Part shown: positions 15,964 through 21,502 of the stretch, one piece after another | Layout of the letters: each line of letters opens with the position of its first letter | Position numbering within the stretch: the stretch's first letter is position 1 | Source: an uncultured Clostridium sp. | GTDB taxonomy: Bacteria; Bacillota; Clostridia; TANB77; CAG-508 | NCBI GenBank assembly: GCA_958413095.1 | Contig: CATYUF010000032.1 | Location: forward strand, 1 to 21,502 | Direction of reading: 5' to 3' | Length of the DNA: 21,502 nt | Notes under the pieces: model-generated | The model's input: only the letters and a program-made list of their open reading frames with translations | What the model was told of the DNA's origin: nothing | Database searches by the model: none | Translations under genes and position numbers: made by a program

Positions 15964-16139
15964 TATTATGTAAACTTCCAAAAGGCGATTTCGTTTCATT
16001 TATCGTGAAACAGAAAAAAATCGAAGGTGAAACACGTTAAAATATGAACGTATTTAAGGTAAAAATGCGAACGTAATTTTGATGCTTTTTTTGTGTTATT
16101 TTCATAATATTAATAATCATAGAGGAGTTGTAGTAAAAA
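15964..16139. other. mnmE-mnmG spacer with parS-like half-sites
   Basis: CGTTTCAT (15992-15999) and GTGAAACA (16005-16012) resemble the two halves of parS (TGTTTCACGTGAAACA) but are 5 nt apart. A second perfect half GTGAAACA is at 16027-16034. CGATTT and AAATCG outside the first pair extend the inverted repeat. GAACGTA occurs twice (about 16046 and 16069). The spacer is less AT-rich than its neighbours. Confidence 0.45.
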
Positions 16140-18026
16140 ATGAAGTATCAAGCAGGAGATTTTGATGTAGCAGTAATAGGAGCAGGACATGCAGGATGTG
16201 AAGCTGCTTTAGCAACAGCTAGAATGGGATATAAAACACTACTGTTTTCAATAAGTTTAGAAGCAGTAGCTAATATGCCATGCAATCCACACATTGGAGG
16301 AAGTTCTAAAGGTCATTTGGTAAGAGAAATTGATTGTTTAGGCGGAGAAATGGGAAAGAATATAGATAAAACATATACGCAGTTAAGGATGTTAAATACA
16401 TCTAAGGGACCAGCTGTGTACTCTTTGCGTGCCCAAGCAGATAGAAAAAAATATCAAATGGAGATGAAGCATACATTAGAAAAACAAAAGAATTTATATT
16501 TAAAACAAGCAGAAATTATAGATATAGGAGTAGAAAATAACGAAGTTAAATGGGTAGAGACAAACATAGGAGCAGTTTATAATATAAAATCTATAATTTT
16601 AGCAACAGGAACTTATCTAAAAGGAAAAATTTATATAGGTGAAAGTTCTTATGAAAGTGGACCAGACGGAGTTTTTCCTTCTGTAAAGTTATCCGATACT
16701 TTAAAAAAGCTTGGAATAACGCTATTAAGATTTAAAACAGGAACACCAGCTAGAGTTAATAAAAACTCCATAGATTTTTCTAAAATGGAAATACAAGAAG
16801 GAGATAAAAAACCAGAAGCTTTTTCTTTTGAAGATAGAATAGATAATGAAAAGGCTCAATTACCATGTTATTTAACATATACTAATAAAAAAACACATGA
16901 TATAATTAGAGCAAATTTAGAAAGGTCACCTTTATATTCAGGTGAAATTACTGGAACTGGTCCAAGATATTGTCCTTCTATAGAAGATAAAGTTGTTAGA
17001 TTTGCAGATAAAGAAAGACATCAAATTTTTATAGAGCCAATGGGATTAGATACAGATGAAATGTATGTACAAGGTATGAGTTCTTCTCTCCCAGAAGATG
17101 TACAAATTGCTATGTATAGAACAATTCCAGGGTTAGAAAATGTAGAATTTACAAGGCCTGCTTATGCTATAGAATATGATTGCATAGATCCACAAGAACT
17201 TAAATTATCCTTAGAACATAAAACAATAAATGGAATGTTTTTTGCAGGGCAAATTAATGGAACATCAGGATATGAAGAAGCTGCCGCACAAGGAATAATG
17301 GCGGGAATTAATGCTGTACGTAAATTACAAAATAAAACACCGATTGTTTTAGATAGATCACAGGCATATATAGGAGTTTTAATAGATGATATAGTAACAA
17401 AAGGAACAAATGAACCTTATCGTATGATGACTTCTAGAGCAGAATATAGGCTATTACTAAGACAAGATAATGCAGATTTAAGACTTACAGATATAGGACA
17501 TGAAGTTGGATTAATTTCGGATGATAGATATAATAAATTTTTAGAAAAAAGGGCTAAAATAGAAGAAGAAAAAGAAAGAATAAGGAAAACGGTTATAAAA
17601 CCATTAGAAAAAGTAAATAAATTTCTAGAAGAAAATAATTCTACACCTATTACAACCGGAGTAAAACTAGCAGATTTGCTAAAAAGAACTGAATTGACAT
17701 ATGAAAGTTTAAATGAAATAGATGAAAATAGACCAGAAATAGATGAAGATGTTGGAAATGAAGTGGAAATTCAGATAAAATATGAAGGATATATAAGACT
17801 TCAAGAAGATCAAGTAAAGAAATTTGAAAAATTAGAAAGAAAAGTATTAACAGACGATATAGATTATGCTAAAATAGAAGGATTAAGATTAGAAGCAAGA
17901 CAAAAATTAAATAAAATTAAACCAACATCAATCGGTCAAGCTTCAAGGATATCAGGTGTTTCGCCTGCAGATATTTCTGTGTTACTTATATTTTTAGAGC
18001 AAAAAAACGGAAAAAAGGAAGATTAG
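16140..18026 (+). CDS. mnmG: tRNA uridine-34 modification enzyme MnmG (GidA)
   Basis: 628 residues, the normal length. It is an FAD enzyme that works with MnmE on wobble uridine 34. The dinucleotide-binding motif is GAGHAGCEAA at 14-23. Further family blocks are NMPCNPHIGGSSKGHLVREIDCLGG, in which the cysteine is conserved, RFKTGTPARV, and GQINGTSGYEEAAAQG. The C-terminal domain ends in ISGVSPADISVLLIFL. AGAGGAG lies upstream of ATG 16140. It follows mnmE and is 2 nt from rsmG. Confidence 0.98.
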   Translation: MKYQAGDFDVAVIGAGHAGCEAALATARMGYKTLLFSISLEAVANMPCNPHIGGSSKGHLVREIDCLGGEMGKNIDKTYTQLRMLNTSKGPAVYSLRAQADRKKYQMEMKHTLEKQKNLYLKQAEIIDIGVENNEVKWVETNIGAVYNIKSIILATGTYLKGKIYIGESSYESGPDGVFPSVKLSDTLKKLGITLLRFKTGTPARVNKNSIDFSKMEIQEGDKKPEAFSFEDRIDNEKAQLPCYLTYTNKKTHDIIRANLERSPLYSGEITGTGPRYCPSIEDKVVRFADKERHQIFIEPMGLDTDEMYVQGMSSSLPEDVQIAMYRTIPGLENVEFTRPAYAIEYDCIDPQELKLSLEHKTINGMFFAGQINGTSGYEEAAAQGIMAGINAVRKLQNKTPIVLDRSQAYIGVLIDDIVTKGTNEPYRMMTSRAEYRLLLRQDNADLRLTDIGHEVGLISDDRYNKFLEKRAKIEEEKERIRKTVIKPLEKVNKFLEENNSTPITTGVKLADLLKRTELTYESLNEIDENRPEIDEDVGNEVEIQIKYEGYIRLQEDQVKKFEKLERKVLTDDIDYAKIEGLRLEARQKLNKIKPTSIGQASRISGVSPADISVLLIFLEQKNGKKED

Positions 18027-18028
18027 CT

Positions 18029-18748
18029 ATGAATTTTGAAGAATTTAAGACTATGTTAAATACTGAACTGAATTATTTATCAATTAATTTGTCAGATATT
18101 AAATTAGAACAATTTTACACATATATGAATTTATTAATAGAATGGAATAAAAAAATAAACTTAACCGCTATTGTAGAAGAAAAAGATATTATAATTAAAC
18201 ATTTTTTGGATAGTTTGACTATATCTAAATACATTAATAGCAATCAAAAAATAATGGATATTGGCACAGGTGCTGGTTTTCCAGGGATTCCTCTAAAAAT
18301 AGTTCAAGAAAATATAAATATGAATTTGATAGATTCTTTGAATAAAAGAATAACCTTTTTAAATGAAGTAGTAAATAAAATAGAGTTAAAAAATATAGTT
18401 GCAATACACTCAAGAGCAGAAGATTTAGCTAAAATAGAAGAACACAGAGAAAAATATGATATAGTAGTGTCAAGAGCTGTAGCTAAATTAAATACATTAT
18501 TAGAGTATATGATGCCTTTTATAAAAGTAGGAGGTACATGTATATGTATGAAAGGTTCAAATATTGAGGAATTAGAAGAATCTAAAAAAGCAATAGAGAT
18601 TTTAGGAGGAAAATTAGAGAAGGTAGATGAAATTGTTCTTCCGAATACAGATATAAAAAGAAATAATATTATAATAAAAAAGATAAAAAATACTCCAAAA
18701 GAATATCCTAGAAAAGCAGGAATACCAACGAAAAACCCAATTATATAA
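18029..18748 (+). CDS. rsmG: 16S rRNA (guanine-527-N7)-methyltransferase RsmG
   Basis: 239 residues. It methylates G527 of 16S rRNA using S-adenosylmethionine. The cofactor-binding motif is IMDIGTGAGFPGIPLKI near residue 75-90, preceded by NLTAI and KHFLDSL, both family markers. The C-terminus GIPTKNPI is typical. ATG 18029 is 2 nt after the mnmG stop with GGAAG upstream. The last codons lie within the terminator hairpin. Confidence 0.97.
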   Translation: MNFEEFKTMLNTELNYLSINLSDIKLEQFYTYMNLLIEWNKKINLTAIVEEKDIIIKHFLDSLTISKYINSNQKIMDIGTGAGFPGIPLKIVQENINMNLIDSLNKRITFLNEVVNKIELKNIVAIHSRAEDLAKIEEHREKYDIVVSRAVAKLNTLLEYMMPFIKVGGTCICMKGSNIEELEESKKAIEILGGKLEKVDEIVLPNTDIKRNNIIIKKIKNTPKEYPRKAGIPTKNPII

Positions 18749-18764
18749 TTGGGTTATATTTTTT
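18734..18764 (+). terminator. intrinsic terminator of the mnmE-mnmG-rsmG run
   Basis: AACCCAATTAT (18734-18744) pairs perfectly with ATAATTGGGTT (18745-18755), then TATATTTTTT. The 22-bp palindrome overlaps the final codons of rsmG (stop 18746-18748). Confidence 0.9.
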
Positions 18765-18796
18765 GAAAAAAATATTAATTATTTTCTGGAATTTCA

Positions 18797-18825
18797 TTGA
18801 CATATTAATATAATTTTTATATTAT
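18797..18825 (+). promoter_or_regulatory. parA promoter
   Basis: -35 TTGACA (18797-18802) and -10 TATTAT (18820-18825) with a 17-nt spacer. It lies 30 nt before the TTG start of parA and just after the rsmG terminator. Confidence 0.8.
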
Positions 18826-18854
18826 TAATATGTTAAAAGAATGGAGGAATAGCA

Positions 18855-19646
18855 TTGGGAAAAATAATATCAATAGCAAATCAAAAAGGTGGAGTAGGAA
18901 AGACTACAACCTCAGTAAATATGAGCACTTGGCTTGCTAAAAAAGGAAAAAAAGTTTTATTAGTTGATGCAGACCCTCAAGGAAATGCTACAAGTGGTCT
19001 TGGAGTGGAAAAAGACGTAGAAGAATCTGTATATGACTTAATCATAAACGAAGCAAAAGCTAGAGAAATTGTCAAAAAGACACAAATTAAAAATTTAGAT
19101 ATATGTCCATCTAATATAAACCTTGCAGGAGCAGAAGTTGAACTTGTATCTATGATGTCTAGAGAGTACAGATTAAAAGAAAAATTGGATGAAATAAAAG
19201 ATGATTATAGTTATATAATAATAGACTGTCCACCATCACTGGGATTAATAACATTAAATGCATTTACAGCTTCAGATAGTGTATTAATTCCTGTACAATG
19301 TGAATACTATGCACTAGAAGGATTAGGACAACTTTTAAATACTGTAAATTTAGTAAAAAAGCATTTAAATAAAAACTTTGATATAGAAGGTGCTCTATTA
19401 ACAATGTATGATATGAGGACAAACTTATCTAATCAAGTTGTAAAGGAAGTAAACAATTATTTTGGAGATAAAGTATATAAAACTGTAATTCCAAGAAATG
19501 TAAAATTAAGCGAAGCTCCTAGCTATGGAATGCCTATTACAGTATATGATCCAAGGTCTAAGGGAGCAAGAAGTTATGAGAAGTTTGTAAAAGAATTTTT
19601 AAAGAAAAATGAAATTTCAAATAATTCTAAAGGAAAGCATTTTTAA
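18855..19646 (+). CDS. parA: chromosome partitioning ATPase ParA (Soj)
   Basis: 263 residues. Deviant Walker A is KGGVGKT at 11-17, with DADPQGNATSG at 38-48 and IIDCPPSLG near 123. This fits the short chromosomal ParA/Soj type without an N-terminal regulator domain. It acts with ParB in origin segregation and, in Bacillus, also controls DnaA. The start is TTG 18855, with GGAGG 7 nt upstream. The ATG at 18841 runs into a stop after three codons, so it is excluded. Confidence 0.97.
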   Translation: MGKIISIANQKGGVGKTTTSVNMSTWLAKKGKKVLLVDADPQGNATSGLGVEKDVEESVYDLIINEAKAREIVKKTQIKNLDICPSNINLAGAEVELVSMMSREYRLKEKLDEIKDDYSYIIIDCPPSLGLITLNAFTASDSVLIPVQCEYYALEGLGQLLNTVNLVKKHLNKNFDIEGALLTMYDMRTNLSNQVVKEVNNYFGDKVYKTVIPRNVKLSEAPSYGMPITVYDPRSKGARSYEKFVKEFLKKNEISNNSKGKHF

Positions 19647-19718
19647 TAATTATTTAACTATAGTTTACTTGTGGAATATAGAATAATAAGTTTATGTAAT
19701 ATGTATATTAAATAAGTA

Positions 19719-19727
19719 TGGTATAAA
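19719..19727 (+). promoter_or_regulatory. candidate extended -10 promoter for parB
   Basis: TGG-TATAAA is an extended -10 form with no clear -35. The expected start near 19734 would place AAAGGAG (19736-19742) at the 5' end of a leader of about 60 nt. Confidence 0.4.
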
Positions 19728-19735
19728 TTTTAAAG

Positions 19736-19795
19736 AAAGGAGAATAATCCAATCTTATAAAATAGCTTAAACAAATTGGGTTATATGTAATTTAA
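19736..19795 (+). promoter_or_regulatory. parB leader with hairpin between ribosome-binding site and start
   Basis: AAAGGAG (19736-19742) is 53 nt before the parB ATG. Between them ATAATCCAAT (19744-19753) can pair with ATTGGGTTAT (19775-19784), with one G-U pair. Folding would shorten the gap to about 12 nt. An ATG-TAA start-stop lies at 19785-19790, and TAA directly precedes ATG 19796 in frame. Confidence 0.5.
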
Positions 19796-20671
19796 ATGGT
19801 AAAGAAAACAGGTTTAGGAAAGGGATTAGAAGCTTTATTTAATGAAAATCAGTTAACAAAAGAAGAAGAAATGAAGCTAAAGAATGGAGAAGAGATAGTA
19901 CAAAATTTAAAATTAATAGATATAGAGCCAAATAGAGATCAACCTAGAAGGACATTTAATAGTGAGAGTTTGGAAGAGTTAGCTACATCAATAAAAAGAT
20001 ATGGTGTTATTCAACCGATAATAGTTACAAAAATGGATAATTATTATCAAATTGTAGCTGGAGAAAGAAGATGGAGAGCAGCTAAAAAAGCAGGTCTTAT
20101 GGAAATCCCATGCTTAGTAAGAGATAGTACTGAAAGAAAAAATAGAGAAATAGCATTAATAGAAAATATACAAAGAGAAGATTTAAATCCTATAGATAAA
20201 GCTTTAGGATTTAGACAATTATTAGAAGAATATGGGATGACACAACAAGAACTAAGTGACACAGTTGGAATTGGTAGAAGTACTTTAGCGAACAATTTAA
20301 GAATATTAAATTTAGATGAGAGAGTACAAAACTTGGCAAGAGAAGGAAAGATATCAGAAGGTCATTGTAGACAACTTTTGTGTTATGAAGATCCAGATAA
20401 ACAATATAAAATGGCTTTAAAAATAATTGAGACAGGGGATTCTGTAAGAGATATAGAAAGAAAAGTTAGAAACAAAAAAGCAGTAGAAAAGCAAAAAGAT
20501 AAGAAATATGAAGCAATATATAGAGATATAGAAGATACATTTCAAAGTTTCTTTGGAACAAAAGTAAAATTAGATGCAAAACAAAAAAGTGGAAAAATAA
20601 TAATAAAATATTCTTCTAATGAAGAGTTAGAGAGAATACTAGAATTAATAAGGAATGATGGCAATGAATAG
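19796..20671 (+). CDS. parB: chromosome partitioning protein ParB (Spo0J)
   Basis: 291 residues. ParB is a CTP-dependent DNA clamp that loads at parS and spreads. The N-terminus KKTGLGKGLEALF is the usual ParA-stimulating segment. The CTP-binding motif GERRWRAAKKAG is at 89-100, with ENIQRED after it. The helix-turn-helix TQQELSDTVGIGRSTLANNL lies around 151-170, and a short dimer domain ends the protein. The start is fixed by a stop codon immediately before ATG 19796. No exact parS copy is seen in the window. It overlaps the start region of the next gene. Confidence 0.97.
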   Translation: MVKKTGLGKGLEALFNENQLTKEEEMKLKNGEEIVQNLKLIDIEPNRDQPRRTFNSESLEELATSIKRYGVIQPIIVTKMDNYYQIVAGERRWRAAKKAGLMEIPCLVRDSTERKNREIALIENIQREDLNPIDKALGFRQLLEEYGMTQQELSDTVGIGRSTLANNLRILNLDERVQNLAREGKISEGHCRQLLCYEDPDKQYKMALKIIETGDSVRDIERKVRNKKAVEKQKDKKYEAIYRDIEDTFQSFFGTKVKLDAKQKSGKIIIKYSSNEELERILELIRNDGNE

Positions 20672-21161
20672 TATTTTAGAATTTCTTAGAACAGACACAT
20701 TTTTAATAATAATACTTCTAATATCTGTATTATCAATAATTTTGTTAATATTAAATCATCTGAAATTAACAAAATTAAAGAATGAATATTCCGAGTTTAT
20801 GAAAAAATTAGGAAATGGTAAAAATATTGATGAAAACTTAAAAGTTTATATGGATAGAGTACAAAAAGTAGAAGACTTAAATAAGGAAATTATACAATAT
20901 TGTGAAAGATTAGATAAATCTGTAGATACATGTATACAAAAAATAGGAATTGTAAGATATAATGCTTTTAAAGATGTAGGCAGTAATTTAAGTTTCACAT
21001 TAGCATTATTAGATAATAATAATAATGGTGTTGTTTTAAATGGTATATACTCAAGAGACAACTCAAATATATATGCAAAACCAATAAAAGATGGAAAATC
21101 AGAATATATATTATCCGATGAAGAAAAAGAAGCGATAGAAAAGGCTATAAACGAAAAATAA
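20664..21161 (+). CDS. DUF4446 membrane-anchored protein
   Basis: 165 residues from ATG 20664. One N-terminal membrane helix (about FLIIILLISVLSIILLIL) is followed by a likely coiled region and the DUF4446 block RYNAFKDVGSNLSFTLALLD and NGVVLNGIYSRDNSNIYAKPI. The family commonly follows parB in Clostridia, and its function is not known to me. ATGs at 20655 and 20658 are also in frame, but AAGGA at 20650-20654 suits ATG 20664 (9 nt). The start overlaps the end of parB. Confidence 0.85.
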   Translation: MNSILEFLRTDTFLIIILLISVLSIILLILNHLKLTKLKNEYSEFMKKLGNGKNIDENLKVYMDRVQKVEDLNKEIIQYCERLDKSVDTCIQKIGIVRYNAFKDVGSNLSFTLALLDNNNNGVVLNGIYSRDNSNIYAKPIKDGKSEYILSDEEKEAIEKAINEK

Positions 21162-21195
21162 ATTTTAATAATGAAATTATATGTTTAATAAAAAT

Positions 21196-21236
21196 AAAAA
21201 GCTCAGAATCGAATCTGACGCTTTTTATTTTTTATA
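21196..21236 (+). terminator. intrinsic terminator after the DUF4446 gene
   Basis: AAAAAGC-TCAGA (21196-21207) pairs with TCTGA-C-GCTTTTT (21214-21226), with one bulged C. ATTTTTTAT follows. It ends the parA-parB-DUF4446 transcript. Confidence 0.88.
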
Positions 21237-21393
21237 ATTGTTTTATTTTATATAAAATGCATAATAATGATAATTAAATATATAATGTAAAATGATTAAA
21301 AATAAATTCATTTTAATTTATGGACAATTTAAATAATTAATAATTTATTTAAAAATTTATTTTCAAGTTATGTCACAAAATAAGCAAAAAATA

Positions 21394-21421
21394 TTGACAT
21401 ATGAGTGAATTATATGATAAT
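21394..21421 (+). promoter_or_regulatory. tRNA-Ser promoter
   Basis: -35 TTGACA (21394-21399) and -10 GATAAT (21416-21421) with a 16-nt spacer, 26 nt before the tRNA 5' end. Confidence 0.7.
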
Positions 21422-21447
21422 ATATGTATTGTCAGTGTTAGACACAT

Positions 21448-21502
21448 GGAGAGGTGGTCGAGTTGGTTTATGGCACCAGTCTTGAAAATTGGCGTAGGTT
21501 TG
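21448..21502 (+). tRNA. tRNA-Ser(UGA), 5' part, cut by the window end
   Basis: The acceptor 5' strand GGAGAGG starts at 21448, followed by TG and a D-arm. The anticodon stem CCAGT/ATTGG closes the loop CTTGAAA, giving anticodon TGA at 21483-21485. The bases after it begin a variable arm of serine type. The T-arm and 3' acceptor strand are outside the window. Confidence 0.93.

Overview
The window is a chromosomal origin region from a very AT-rich Bacillota, most likely an uncultured gut-type Clostridia. I infer this from the gene order, the strong A/T bias of codons and spacers, and a GyrB Toprim segment reading ILPLWGKMLNVEK, a form I associate with Clostridia. The species cannot be named from this sequence.

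Layout, left to right. (1) 1-800 holds no gene I can support; it has a 25-26 bp AT tandem array and a perfect 28-bp palindrome. (2) 801-4630 on the minus strand is a three-gene unit with its own promoter. It encodes a 187-residue protein with no standard start codon, a VirB4/TraC-like secretion ATPase broken by one extra base inside Walker A, and a CpaE/MinD-like ATPase with a receiver-like N-terminus. (3) 4631-5351 is a structured, gene-free spacer. (4) 5352-11466 on the minus strand is the replication cluster dnaA-dnaN-recF-remB-gyrB. The S4 protein YaaA usually found between dnaN and recF is absent, and gyrA is not next to gyrB. (5) The strand switch lies in 11467-11723 between divergent dnaA and rpmH promoters. 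DnaA boxes occur there and in the dnaA-dnaN spacer. The latter also has six TAG/TAA triplets (DnaA-trios) between a DnaA-box-like site and an AT-rich stretch, which fits a bacterial origin unwinding core. (6) 11724-21161 on the plus strand is rpmH-rnpA-yidD-yidC-khpB(jag)-mnmE-mnmG-rsmG-parA-parB-DUF4446. (7) A tRNA-Ser(UGA) starts at 21448 and is cut by the window end.

All genes run away from the origin. Together they cover initiation (DnaA, oriC), elongation and repair (DnaN, RecF), supercoiling (GyrB), origin segregation (ParA, ParB), the usual origin-linked tRNA and rRNA modification genes, and the RnpA/YidD/YidC/KhpB set.

The most unusual part is the minus-strand secretion-ATPase unit. 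Two successive genes have a perfect AGGAGG followed by ATT-ATT rather than ATG, and the second gene carries a frameshift exactly in its nucleotide-binding loop. Other points worth checking are the DnaA-trio array, a parB leader with a hairpin between the ribosome-binding site and ATG, a possible small RNA before mnmE, and parS-like half-sites between mnmE and mnmG.
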